From NCBI GenBank assembly GCA_964387795.1, contig CAYLYP010000048.1, positions 1 through 23,927 on the forward strand: 23,927 nt of DNA, in the 5' to 3' direction. Made by a program: the position numbers and the translations under genes. Below the pieces are notes generated by a model. It was not told the DNA's origin. It did no database searches and worked only from the letters and a program-made list of their open reading frames with translations. Position 1 is the stretch's first letter; the number at the start of each line of letters is the position of its first letter. This document shows positions 1 through 8,147 of the stretch, in pieces. This DNA comes from CAYLYP01 sp964387795. Lineage in GTDB: Bacteria > Bacteroidota > Bacteroidia > Bacteroidales > UBA7960.

Positions 1-367
1 CTCAAATTGCCCAAATGGAATAAAAAACAGATACTGAAGAATAAACCCTATAAACTTGGGAGTAAAGCATGACAACTCATACCAACAGCATATAAGTAAA
101 ATAAGGGTATGGGAATTCTTATAAAGCTCAATATTTAGTAAAGTTATGATGATTTAATGTCGAATGAAAAGATTATACGGTTCATGCTGCGAAATCTAAT
201 AGCCAATTAACGCCAAAACGTTTATAAAATTCACGGAGTTTTAATTTACTGCATGGAATAAGCCCCTAGCAAATGAAGGGATTAGAGAAGATACCTCCTT
301 ATTGGCTAATGCTGGTGAAGCGATTCCCCGTTTGTCCCCTGAATTATTGTTGGTAGTCTATTCATTG
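1..367. other. Left-edge spacer without a supported gene
   Basis: I see no coding region here on either strand. The only open frame of any length on the plus strand (from about 302) runs antisense into the helicase C-terminus and has no protein-like features. A GAAA followed by TACGGTTC near 165-183 recalls the end of a group II intron domain V, but the pairing 5' strand is missing. The downstream end of the minus-strand helicase gene lies at 368, so any terminator for it would be here; I see no clear GC-rich hairpin with a T tract. Confidence 0.5.
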
Positions 368-2536
368 TCATTTATCAAAAGTTGTCTCTTTTACCTTATG
401 TCCACAGTAAGGGCAAACAACCCAAAGTTTTTCCAGTTGGCTATAACAATTATCACAGGTTATTACTTTCTCAACAATTGCTTTCAGAGGAAGAGATGTC
501 CTTACTGTAAAAACATCAGGTATTTCCTTAAGGAAACTGGATTCGTTCCCTTTTTCAGTGATTAGGAAAAGTTTGTCTTTGGCTCTTGTTATGGCAACAT
601 AAAATAATCTTCGTTCTTCTTCCATTAACAAGTCATGGTTTGCTTTTTTTATTACCTGGAATATCCTGTCCTCAAGCCAAATATCAGGAAAACCTCCATT
701 GCCTTCAGTCAAACCAATGATAAAAACAACCCTGGATTCAAGTCCTTTAGAAGCATGGATTGTTTTCCCCTGGATCCTTATACCTTCATTTTTAAACCTA
801 AAGAAGTAAGGTGAAAACATTTTGCTCCTTCTATATAGGAATAGTATTTCATCATTACCAATTCCGTCATTTAATAATTCCTTAACCTTGTCAAGGCAAA
901 ACTGAATGTTTTCCCCTTCACTGTTTCCTGCATAAACAACTATTTTATGCTCGGATTTCTTTGAAGCCTGAACCTCTTTTTCTACTTTAAACTTATTGTG
1001 TTTTATGACCTCATTGCTTGCTCCTACAATATTTTGTGTGCTTCTGTAATTAAGGTTTAGTTTTATAATACTTGCATTTGCAAAATGGCTTTCAAATTCT
1101 ACAATATAGCTCACATTAGAACCCCGAAAACCATAAATGCTTTGCCAATCATCTCCCACACAAAACAATTGCGTTTGGTCGGTTAGCAAAAGTTTGATCA
1201 AGTCCACCTGTAAATTATTTACATCCTGAAACTCGTCAACAAGGATATATTGATATTTACTTTTATACTTATTTGCAATGTCCTGATGATTTCTAAACAA
1301 GGAAGTGCTTCTTGAAATCAGATCATTAAAATCAAGGTATGATTTATCTGTGCAGTAGAAAATATATTTTTTTACAATTTGAATTGCGAGTTCATAAAAA
1401 TTCCTGACCCTCTCATGTTGATCTTTGCGGGCATTATCTAAAACCAAATCAATATCAATGTTTTCAACTTTTATCATGTCAGTAATTCTCATGATTTGTT
1501 GAACAAAGTCTTTAACATCTTCCTGATAACCGTGAAATTCCTCCTTAAAATTCAGGCTTGCCATTTTATGGTAATTTGATGGAAGCCTATTTTGAATAAT
1601 TTTTTCAAGAGTGTGGTTAAATAAGGCAGAATCCTTAGTCATACTCTCAAAAGTCTTTACAAGGAGCAAATTCCCTTTTTGAAACTGCTCCTCTTTGTCT
1701 TTAGTTGAATAGCTTTTTTCACTAACATGCTCTATGTATAAATTGGCAGCCGGGATATAAAAGTCGGGGTGAAATGAAAAGTCTTTAACATTTAGCAGCG
1801 GCTCATATTCATACTTAATGCTGTGCCTGTAAAACCAGTCAGCAATAAATTGTTCGGATTTGGAACGAACTTTTGTCCCATCAAGAGTTGTAAAATACTT
1901 GCCGTCTTTTGGTAAAAACCTGGGATCTGCATTTTTTATATGAATTTTATCAATTACGTAATCAAGTATATAACGCTTTAACTGTAAAAGATAATCTGTA
2001 TCTTCACATTGTTCGATCAGCAATTTATGAATAACCTCAAATACTGTTTCCGGCGCTACATGTTTTGATAAATCATCTTCATCATCCTTCTTTTCATCTC
2101 CTATGATCCTAAACTTATTATCAAATTCATTTACACCATGATTTCTTAAAACACTATAGCAGAATGAGTGAAATGTTTTAACTGTTAATCCGTCTATCCA
2201 TTTATATTTCTTCTGCTGATAGTACCTCTCTTTGTCTTTATCAGCTTTACTAACTTTTTTATCAATCAGGAAATTTTCATACTTCCCAGTTTCATCGGCA
2301 GAAATGATTAAACGGTCAATCATTTCATTCGTGGCATTTTTGGTAAATGTTATTGCTAAAATACTGGATGGGCTTACCCCTTTTTCTTCAATGAGATAAA
2401 TTAGTTTTTGCAAAAGGGTTTTTGTCTTACCTGAGCCAGCCCCAGCCAAAACCAAAAGCCTTTTTTCTGCACTAACAACAGCTTCCCTTTGTCTGTCATT
2501 TAATGCACTTAAATTTGTTTTTACTGACTGTTCCAA
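368..2536 (-). CDS. UvrD/Rep-type SF1 helicase with nuclease-like insertion and zinc ribbon
   Basis: A 722-residue ATP-dependent 3'-5' DNA helicase of superfamily 1 by its motifs: Q-motif near 12-20, Walker A GAGSGKT at 32-38, motif Ia around AITFTKNAT (61-69), Walker B DEFQD at 434-438, motif III GDDWQSIYGFRGS (461-473), motif IV NYRST (496-500), motif V HASKGLE (594-600) and motif VI YVAITRAK (646-653). Between about 205 and 300 lies an insertion resembling a restriction-endonuclease-like fold: SKSEQFIADWFY with E228, HPDFYIP with D258, and YIEH with E269; the usual lysine after that last acid is absent. The C-terminus holds CxxC pairs at 694/697 and 708/711, a zinc ribbon. The start is TTG at 2534-2536: there is no ATG upstream in frame and the Q-motif begins 11 residues later. 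Likely acts in DNA repair or defence; the exact role cannot be told. It stands alone, with its own -7 box upstream. Confidence 0.94.
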   Translation of the reverse strand: MEQSVKTNLSALNDRQREAVVSAEKRLLVLAGAGSGKTKTLLQKLIYLIEEKGVSPSSILAITFTKNATNEMIDRLIISADETGKYENFLIDKKVSKADKDKERYYQQKKYKWIDGLTVKTFHSFCYSVLRNHGVNEFDNKFRIIGDEKKDDEDDLSKHVAPETVFEVIHKLLIEQCEDTDYLLQLKRYILDYVIDKIHIKNADPRFLPKDGKYFTTLDGTKVRSKSEQFIADWFYRHSIKYEYEPLLNVKDFSFHPDFYIPAANLYIEHVSEKSYSTKDKEEQFQKGNLLLVKTFESMTKDSALFNHTLEKIIQNRLPSNYHKMASLNFKEEFHGYQEDVKDFVQQIMRITDMIKVENIDIDLVLDNARKDQHERVRNFYELAIQIVKKYIFYCTDKSYLDFNDLISRSTSLFRNHQDIANKYKSKYQYILVDEFQDVNNLQVDLIKLLLTDQTQLFCVGDDWQSIYGFRGSNVSYIVEFESHFANASIIKLNLNYRSTQNIVGASNEVIKHNKFKVEKEVQASKKSEHKIVVYAGNSEGENIQFCLDKVKELLNDGIGNDEILFLYRRSKMFSPYFFRFKNEGIRIQGKTIHASKGLESRVVFIIGLTEGNGGFPDIWLEDRIFQVIKKANHDLLMEEERRLFYVAITRAKDKLFLITEKGNESSFLKEIPDVFTVRTSLPLKAIVEKVITCDNCYSQLEKLWVVCPYCGHKVKETTFDK

Positions 2537-2556
2537 AGCTTTTTGTAATTTATTTT

Positions 2557-2564
2557 CAAATATA
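2557..2564 (-). promoter_or_regulatory. Bacteroidota-type -7 box upstream of the helicase gene
   Basis: On the minus strand this reads TATATTTG, an exact match to the Bacteroidota -7 consensus TAnnTTTG, 20 bp upstream of the TTG start. That would give a very short leader. No TTG at the -33 spacing is obvious; a TTTTG lies 12 bp upstream, which is too close. Confidence 0.4.
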
Positions 2565-2841
2565 AACTATTTCTATCAAAACCATCTGGTTTCACCCGTA
2601 AATAACTTTTAAGTTAATTGTCGGATGGAACTCCATCTTTGCTATTTAAATTGATGTTTGTGTATTAAATACAAACCTCCTTTTTTCATTTAAACACATC
2701 TAAACCATGGTATTTCGCGATTCGCGAATTGCAAATATTAATAATATCAATTCAGGCAAAAAGTATTCTTTTAAGATTACATTCATAAGCTTTAGCCCTT
2801 CATAACTATCAGTATCATTAAAAGGCTATTATCCAAATCGT
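2565..2841. other. Spacer between helicase and TonB-receptor genes
   Basis: No gene seen. It contains the palindromic stretch TTCGCGATTCGCGAA near 2713-2727, which could form a hairpin, and otherwise AT-rich unstructured sequence. The receptor gene ends at 2842 on the minus strand, so its transcript would run through this spacer toward the helicase promoter. Confidence 0.4.
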
Positions 2842-5232
2842 TTACAGCCTTTGTTTTTCTTCAATATTGGAGGGTGAAGGGATATTTGATGTCCTGTTAA
2901 ACCAATTACCAAAACGCCATGACAAAACAAGTCTTAGCATTCGTGTATCATGATAGTTTTTATAAACCTGATTGACCCCTCCACTGATATACGAGTATTC
3001 AGGGCTTGCAGTTTTAAAAATATCACTAACAAAAAGACGGGCTTCAAATCCTTTTTTACTATGAATAAAATTAAACCCAATATCAAGTTTAAAATAGTTT
3101 TTCATTGTCCTGTAATAGTATAAGCCGGGAATTTTTTCTTCTATATTGCAAAGGAGCTGAAATTTTTCATTTAATAAAATTGTATTCATCATTGTAAATG
3201 TTCCATTGACGCCAGAAATATCTGAAAATTCTTTTCTGTTTGAAAAATACTGATTATAAGATACATTGCCTTGCAAAACGGTTTCCAGTTTCTTAAACTG
3301 CAAATATTTAAAGATGTTTATTCCATAAGAATTCATATTTAAAAAATTATCTGTTTTTTGAACCTGGTTCATCATATCAAGTGAGTCAAGCACTACATAT
3401 CTGCCAATGATATCTTCTTGTCCCGTATGGTATAGTTTCGCACTAAAAGTATTGGCATAATACTTTACTTCAATAATTCTTATATATGACGGTTTCAAAA
3501 AAGGGTTTCCCATTGCATAATCGTATTTGCTTATATACCATTTAAAGGGATCAAGGTATTGGTATGGTGCCCGTTCTATTCGATTGGCATAACTAAACGA
3601 AATGTTACTCTTGTCATTTATTCTATTAGAGATAAATAAGGAAGGAAAGAAATTGATATAATTGTCCTCATACTTTTCATTTAAAGACAAAGAATTGCCA
3701 ATAGAACCTGTTAATTCTGAACGTACTCCTAATTTAAACGACCAGTCTGATATGGTTTTTTCCATACTATAGTAAAGAGCCTGTATGTTCTCTGAATAAT
3801 TGTATTTGTTAGTAACAGAAGCCTCAATCATATTGATTTGAGAAAAGCTGTTATTGGAAGAAGTGTTGGTAAATGAAGTTTTAAAACCGGCATTAACATC
3901 ACAGGTAAATAATGGAAAGGCGAAATCTAAGTTAGATGTCAGAATATCATAGTCCTGACTTCCATCAGTGTAATAATCTTCATTGGTCAGGTTTGAATCC
4001 CCAATATGGGTTAATGATATAAATGACCTTTCACTATGGGTGTAATTGTTTAAGTATGCTACATTTGCTGTAAAGTAAGATTTATTATCCGGGAATTTAT
4101 GTTTAAAAAATAATTCCGAATTATAGGTATATGCTTTTGTAAGTGTTTGCCCATTCGAAAATATTGTTGAATCTGTTTTGTTCGTATAGGGATCAATAAA
4201 ATTGGTTTCATTTTGTAAATCAGTGATTTTATCTTTATTAATCAATGGTATTGAAAAGTCAACAATCATATTTGTGTTTTCATTGAAATTATATCCAATG
4301 CTTGCCTGGGCATCAAGGCCTATTGAATTCCATTTTTTAGGGTTAAATGTGCTTATTGTTGCATCAGGAAAACAACTATAATATTGACTTTGATTTAAAT
4401 GAGAATAATTTCCATTTGTTATACTACCCTCGAAAAACATCTTTTTTCCATTATAATTTGCAAAAGCAGAAGCCATATAATTGGAATAACTATTTTGTAT
4501 GTAACCCAATTTTACTAATCCTTTCCATCCGGGATTTATGTTTTTATTTGTAACGATTTTAATAATCCCAACATTTCCTGCTGCCTCATATTGTGCCGGG
4601 GGAGTAGAAATAATCTCTACACTATTAATAATATCAGGGGGCAACGAATTCAGATAACTCATTAAAGATTGTCCTTCCAGGCGAACCCTCCGGTCGTTCA
4701 GGTAAACCAAAACAGATGATTTTCCAAAGATATTTAAGGTCTCATTGGATAGGTGTATTGATGGTAAATGTTTTAAAATATCAGTAGTTTCCTTCCCTTC
4801 TGTTTCAATATTTCCCTTAATATTTACCACATATCTGTCGGCTTTAGCCTGTATAAAATCTTTTTTCCCTACTATGGTAACCTCATTCAGAAATGTGGGA
4901 TCTGTAGGTAAAACAATATTTATGATGGTATCATTCCTTAATGTGAATTGCTTTTGAGTGGGAGCATGACCTAACATCCTTATTAATAATGCACAATCAC
5001 CTTGTTTTGTTGTCTTTATTTGATAATTACCTAAAGTATCACTTATAGCTGATTGATTATGCTCCGCATTGAATAATAATTGAACCGTGGCAAATGCAAT
5101 GGGCTCTTTATCTGAATCGACTATGTTTCCACTTATTACAAAAGTTTGGGAAAGCAGGTTGCCATGACTCAGGACGAATGTGAAAAAAAGTAATATTTTA
5201 AAGGGTATAGCATTCTTTCTGTTAGTGTTCAT
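2842..5232 (-). CDS. TonB-dependent receptor-like outer-membrane protein
   Basis: A 796-residue outer-membrane protein. Residues 1-29 form a signal peptide ending near LLSQ. Residues 30-115 match a carboxypeptidase-regulatory-like domain (VISGNIVDSDKEPIAFATV, then the SDTLGNYQIK turn), the usual N-terminal extension in Bacteroidota. A plug-like domain follows (about 125-235: LKHLPSI, VYLNDRRVRLEG, VEIISTPPAQYEAAGNVGIIKIVTNK), then a long beta-barrel rich in alternating aromatic residues. The pattern, with the 'P.A.Y.a.G..GIIni.tk' segment, fits the family of outer-membrane beta-barrel proteins that resemble TonB receptors but lack a neighbouring SusD. No SusD or substrate-specific genes lie nearby, so the ligand cannot be named. 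The C-terminus continues past the last barrel-like strand with a polar tail (NIPSPSNIEEKQRL), so it does not end on an aromatic residue. The gene appears to be monocistronic. Confidence 0.9.
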   Translation of the reverse strand: MNTNRKNAIPFKILLFFTFVLSHGNLLSQTFVISGNIVDSDKEPIAFATVQLLFNAEHNQSAISDTLGNYQIKTTKQGDCALLIRMLGHAPTQKQFTLRNDTIINIVLPTDPTFLNEVTIVGKKDFIQAKADRYVVNIKGNIETEGKETTDILKHLPSIHLSNETLNIFGKSSVLVYLNDRRVRLEGQSLMSYLNSLPPDIINSVEIISTPPAQYEAAGNVGIIKIVTNKNINPGWKGLVKLGYIQNSYSNYMASAFANYNGKKMFFEGSITNGNYSHLNQSQYYSCFPDATISTFNPKKWNSIGLDAQASIGYNFNENTNMIVDFSIPLINKDKITDLQNETNFIDPYTNKTDSTIFSNGQTLTKAYTYNSELFFKHKFPDNKSYFTANVAYLNNYTHSERSFISLTHIGDSNLTNEDYYTDGSQDYDILTSNLDFAFPLFTCDVNAGFKTSFTNTSSNNSFSQINMIEASVTNKYNYSENIQALYYSMEKTISDWSFKLGVRSELTGSIGNSLSLNEKYEDNYINFFPSLFISNRINDKSNISFSYANRIERAPYQYLDPFKWYISKYDYAMGNPFLKPSYIRIIEVKYYANTFSAKLYHTGQEDIIGRYVVLDSLDMMNQVQKTDNFLNMNSYGINIFKYLQFKKLETVLQGNVSYNQYFSNRKEFSDISGVNGTFTMMNTILLNEKFQLLCNIEEKIPGLYYYRTMKNYFKLDIGFNFIHSKKGFEARLFVSDIFKTASPEYSYISGGVNQVYKNYHDTRMLRLVLSWRFGNWFNRTSNIPSPSNIEEKQRL

Positions 5233-5360
5233 ATCATTCTTTCTTTTTACAGGTCAGTCAAGAGTAAATGTGTTAAATATTAATGCAATTGCTGACTATT
5301 TAAAACTTGCATCTTTTTTCTGTGGTTTTAATTTACCTTGTCTGTATTCGTAAATATTTA

Positions 5361-5424
5361 TTATTCCCCTGCACAAAAATATCAAAAAAGCGATAGATGA
5401 AAATGCTTTAACAAAAAATGCTTT
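5361..5424. repeat. Dispersed repeat U, copy 1 (upstream of TonB receptor)
   Basis: Shares the core CAAAAATATCAAAAAAGCGA followed by a GAAAATG-TTTAACA-like stretch with copies at 6101-6177 and 10751-10832, and more loosely with 7781-7829. It ends about 130 bp upstream of the receptor start. On the minus strand the core contains TATTTTTG, a match to the Bacteroidota -7 box TAnnTTTG. Whether it works as a promoter is inference. Confidence 0.7.
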
Positions 5425-5545
5425 ACATGCCTTCTAAGACCCCTGATTCTATCCTACTGGAAGAAGTTCAAACCGGGGTTATTTACTATCGCTCATTAGT
5501 TGGTGCAAAACACTTGGCAGTGCCAACCATAAGAAGCCCTATTTG

Positions 5546-6046
5546 TTATTTGGCGTTTCTATTTATTAATACTTCTTTATTTTTTTCAACAAAATCGTTG
5601 CCTGGAATACTTCCACAGTTCCTGCATTTTAAATCATACCAACCATTTATAGTGGAGCATTCTTTGCATGAGTAATAATCAACCATTTCATGGAACCACT
5701 TTTCCCAACCTATTTCTTTTATTCGTTCCTGTGATTTCCATAGCTCAACCCTATGTGGCATTTTTGATTGAAATTCCTTCAACCTGTCACAGGGATATTC
5801 CTGACATTCTCCACAAAAATTAATCCCTTTTGAGGACGCACATTCAATCATAAAACAGTTCTTGCAATAAGCAGTTTTTGTTTCAGTACGACAGCCATTG
5901 CACCGAACTTCTTCTGATGGAATATTCATCCTGGCTGCAATTTTTTTCAAATTATCCTCATTGTTTTCCTGTGTAGAATAATATATACCACAAGCCGGAC
6001 AGAATAATCCACAAACAGATACTAAATTTTTATCAGGCTTCATCAT
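5546..6046 (-). CDS. DUF3795-type cysteine-rich protein
   Basis: A 166-residue soluble protein with no signal peptide. The N-terminal VSVCGLFCPACGIYY (C12, C16, C19) followed by CNGC, CKNC, CGEC and a YPC segment is the cysteine pattern of the DUF3795 family, common in anaerobes and Bacteroidota, of unknown function and likely metal-binding. The C-terminus adds a further zinc-ribbon-like pair (SCKEC ... KCRNCG), which suggests a second metal site. The ORF begins MMKPDKN; either methionine could serve as start. The gene stands alone between two copies of repeat U. I am fairly sure of the family and cannot assign a function. Confidence 0.78.
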   Translation of the reverse strand: MMKPDKNLVSVCGLFCPACGIYYSTQENNEDNLKKIAARMNIPSEEVRCNGCRTETKTAYCKNCFMIECASSKGINFCGECQEYPCDRLKEFQSKMPHRVELWKSQERIKEIGWEKWFHEMVDYYSCKECSTINGWYDLKCRNCGSIPGNDFVEKNKEVLINRNAK

Positions 6047-6100
6047 ATTTTACATATTTAATTTTGTGTTACATGAATGTAGCGACAAATGCCACATAAC

Positions 6101-6177
6101 CTTAGGGATTTAATTCAATTTCCCCGCACAAAAATATCAAAAAAGCGAGAGATGTTAATGTTTTAACAGAAAATATT
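6101..6177. repeat. Dispersed repeat U, copy 2 (upstream of DUF3795 gene)
   Basis: The best-preserved copy together with 10751-10832: the two share TTAATTCA-TTTCCC, then CAAAAATATCAAAAAAGCGA and TTAATGTTTTAA-AGAAAAT. It lies about 55 bp upstream of the minus-strand DUF3795 start. The minus strand again shows TATTTTTG within the core. Confidence 0.75.
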
Positions 6178-6274
6178 GAACGAACTGTTTTGGAAATAGT
6201 GAATAATACTAGTTAAACGAAGCCTCACTTTCATGGGTAGTTGATTAATTATCTGATGGAAAAGCTTAACTGTC

Positions 6275-6561
6275 TTTCCCATTAATAGGGAAACCCATAC
6301 TGGGTTTTGTGTTAGCTCTTGCCATTCACTTCCCCCGGATAAATCCGGGGGTTATTTATAGGGAAGCCCTACAGGCTTTTATCCGTTTTCAGTATGCTCT
6401 TTTCATGTCCATTCCCTTAAACCTAATAGGTTAATAACTTGGAAAACATATTGGGTATTCAAAACCCTTTCCCTTACTCCGTTAGGAGTATCCTGTGCAT
6501 AACCCCCAGATTTATCTGGGGGCACAAATCAATACCTGTTCTTAAAACTCCGTAGGAGTTT
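6275..6561. repeat. Cluster of eight or more short palindromes
   Basis: A run of small hairpins with different sequences but the same build, spaced about 15-60 bp: TTTCCC/GGGAAA (6275-6293), AAACCCA-TAC-TGGGTTT (6291-6307), CCCCCGGAT-AA-ATCCGGGGG (6332-6351), AAGCC/GGCTT (6364-6378), AACCT-AAT-AGGTT (6420-6432), TACTCC/GGAGTA (6475-6490), CCCCCAGAT-TT-ATCTGGGGG (6503-6522), AAACTCC-GTA-GGAGTTT (6545-6561). A weaker GGGT/ACCC pair lies near 6453-6468. No protein-coding potential. Similar short hairpins ending in GTAGG-type loops are familiar in Bacteroidota intergenic DNA; their role is unclear. Confidence 0.75.
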
Positions 6562-6826
6562 CCCCTAAATATTGCAAAATATACTTTCATCCCTATTGAT
6601 GCCATCTTCTTCCAATATGGGTCTATCTTCATCCCTATACTCCAAATCCATTTGCATGAGTCATAAAAACCATAGACCTCTCCAAAAGGGAGAATCCAAA
6701 CCAGTATTATACGCTATTGTGCATCAGGTGGTACAACATTCCGAGATGTGCAGATAACATGAAACATTTTTTATTTAGCAGTAGCATTCCGTCTCACCTA
6801 TCCTCCCACAGATTAAATATCATGGC
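6562..6826. other. Spacer without a supported gene
   Basis: A plus-strand open frame of about 61 codons crosses this stretch but has low-complexity composition, no motif and no ribosome-binding context. I see no RNA gene or clear repeat here beyond the palindrome cluster that ends at 6561. Confidence 0.4.
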
Positions 6827-7021
6827 CTAAACATTATCTATTTTAAGTATTTCAGCTCTTTTCATAATTTCTTCTTTGTGTTTTTTTTGAATTACTTCTG
6901 CTCGCAATTTTAAAAATGCTTCTGGATTTTGCTTGCAATAGTAATGGTGGTGTTTCATAAGTGACTCTTCCTTAAACCAGCCCCTTCGCTTATGAATTTT
7001 AAATACAAATCTCCACCCCAA
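6827..7021 (-). pseudogene. Possible gene remnant, basic C-terminal tail
   Basis: The frame encodes up to 64 residues from a TTG codon, directly preceded by an in-frame TGA, so it has no good start of its own. An internal ATG would give a 43-residue product beginning MKHHHYYCKQNPEAF. The tail is strongly charged (LRAEVIQKKHKEEIMKRAEIL) and looks like a helical protein end. An overlapping frame just upstream (from an ATG near 7057) is also open for a short way, consistent with a frameshifted or truncated ancestor. I do not recognise the family; it could equally be a chance frame. Confidence 0.25.
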
Positions 7022-7116
7022 TCCTCAATCCATATACGCCAAAGCATCTGTCCTTGCCCAATATCTTTTGAACCGCCCTATTCGACAGCCACTGCTATGG
7101 TAATGTAAGAGGCTCC

Positions 7117-7138
7117 CTCATTGGAAAAAACCAGTGAG
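7117..7138 (-). terminator. Hairpin downstream of the toxin-antitoxin pair
   Basis: CTCATTGG and CCAGTGAG pair around an A6 loop (7 of 8 bases), 31 bp beyond the toxin stop. On the minus strand no long T tract follows, so it is only a possible terminator. Confidence 0.3.
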
Positions 7139-7168
7139 ACATATAGACGTTTGGAAATAATTATTGGT

Positions 7169-7468
7169 TTACTTTATTACCAAACCATCAGGATCCTGCC
7201 TGCTATCCCAGACAAGATGAACAATTATCATCTCATTTGTTACTTCATAAAATAATATGAACTCATCAACAATCAACCCTCGAACTGATTCAATATCTGT
7301 CTTTGTACCAATTTCAGGTTGTTTGATTAAGAGTGATAATTCTTTCTTGAATTTATTATATAATTTCTTTGAATATGTGTCGCTTTCATTTCTTTTTGAA
7401 TAAAAATCAAGTATTTCAAATAACCTGATCTTTGCTCTTTGTGACCAGACTATCTTTCGCTTGACCAT
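7169..7468 (-). CDS. ParE/RelE-family toxin
   Basis: A 99-residue protein with the features of the ParE/RelE toxin superfamily: basic N-terminal strand (VKRKIVWSQRAKIRL), helical hairpin (EILDFYSKRNESDTYSKKL ... FKKELSLLIKQPEIG), then the beta-sheet core (VRGLIVDEFILFYEV, MIIVHLVWDSRQDP). The closing WDSRQDP is typical of the Bacteroidota ParE-like subgroup. Members either poison gyrase (ParE) or cleave mRNA on ribosomes (RelE); sequence alone does not decide, though the build is closer to ParE. The start ATG at 7466-7468 lies inside the antitoxin gene, a 19-bp overlap that implies translational coupling. Length and motifs look intact. Confidence 0.88.
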   Translation of the reverse strand: MVKRKIVWSQRAKIRLFEILDFYSKRNESDTYSKKLYNKFKKELSLLIKQPEIGTKTDIESVRGLIVDEFILFYEVTNEMIIVHLVWDSRQDPDGLVIK

Positions 7469-7686
7469 TTGTCAAATTCTTTATCGAGTTCAATTTGATC
7501 AATAACAAGACCTTGTTCTGCTTCTTTCATTGATTCATTTATTTCAAAACGTTGTTCGCTTGTCAATGAAAGTGTTTTTGAACCTGTCTTTGAGTCAAGA
7601 ATAGTCTTCAGTGCTTTTAAGAAAGAAATATCATCAATCTCCGCAATTCTATGTATTAGTAATTTCTTTAATTCAATTGCACTCAT
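7450..7686 (-). CDS. Antitoxin of the ParE-type pair
   Basis: A 78-residue protein that precedes and overlaps the toxin. I place the start at ATG 7684-7686 (MSAIELKKLLIHRIAEID), because this N-terminus is typical of Bacteroidota antitoxins of this type and the in-frame extension upstream to 7749 is hydrophobic and unlike the rest. The N-terminal half should dimerise; the acidic C-terminal region (EQRFEINESMKEAEQGLVI, ELDKEFDKWSSER) is the likely toxin-neutralising part. Such antitoxins usually repress their own operon, but I see no clear operator. Gene order antitoxin-then-toxin is the standard one. Confidence 0.85.
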   Translation of the reverse strand: MSAIELKKLLIHRIAEIDDISFLKALKTILDSKTGSKTLSLTSEQRFEINESMKEAEQGLVIDQIELDKEFDKWSSER

Positions 7687-7780
7687 AATTATGTATGGTT
7701 TAATTAATGTAAAGATACAAATTTTAATAAAACCATTTTCCCAGGCCATGGGTTTCCCGATAATTATTGAACATAAGCTT

Positions 7781-7829
7781 CAGGATTGTATTCAATTTCC
7801 CATGCATATAAATATCAAAAAGACGAAAG
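7781..7829. repeat. Dispersed repeat U, degenerate copy 3 (upstream of the antitoxin)
   Basis: TTCAATTTCCC and ATAAATATCAAAAAGACGAAAG resemble the core of repeat U, with several mismatches. It lies about 95 bp upstream of the antitoxin start, the same relative place as the other copies. Confidence 0.45.
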
Positions 7830-8147
7830 AACTCTTAAGAAGAGTGAATATCACCAAAAGCGCTTGTTTTTAAATGTTTTACTCATAATTTCATGCATAT
7901 TCCCTAAAATAAAACTTTATATTCAATTCTGTAATGCTTTTTTTTGCGGGCTCTATTACGCCAAGTAAATTGACGTTTTATCTGGCAAGAGAGCAAATAG
8001 TAATACCAATATAAATAGGGTCTGCTGAAAAACACTTAACAAGCAGGATGCATATCATTTTCAGCAGGCCCTAAATAAGGCAACTTCCTCTGCTTTAAAG
8101 AAGGAGAGGTCTATTGGATAATCTGTCTGGGTAATTTTAATATCCTC
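7830..8147. other. Spacer between toxin-antitoxin pair and envelope operon
   Basis: No gene supported. The plus-strand open frames in this area are short and overlap repeat U. The only structure is the inverted repeat at 8016-8073. Confidence 0.4.
8016..8073. repeat. 16-bp inverted repeat, IS-end-like, possible terminator
   Basis: TAGGGTCTGCTGAAAA (8016-8031) and TTTTCAGCAGGCCCTA (8058-8073) pair with one mismatch around a 26-bp loop. GGGTCTGCTGAAAA resembles the ends of some insertion sequences, so this may be a miniature inverted-repeat remnant. It also sits 75 bp past the stop of the minus-strand lipoprotein gene, where it could end transcription. Confidence 0.6.

Noticed and set aside
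150..190. Group II intron domain V-like GAAA...TACGGTTC
   Set aside because: The pairing 5' strand (AGCCGTA-type) is absent and no reverse transcriptase is present.
302..565. Plus-strand open frame of 87 codons
   Set aside because: Antisense to the zinc-ribbon end of the helicase, which has clear motifs; no independent support.
6572..6757. Plus-strand frame of 61 codons
   Set aside because: Low-complexity start rich in S and M, no motif, no start context.
7687..7749. N-terminal extension of the antitoxin
   Set aside because: Hydrophobic and unlike antitoxin starts; the ATG at 7686 gives a typical N-terminus.
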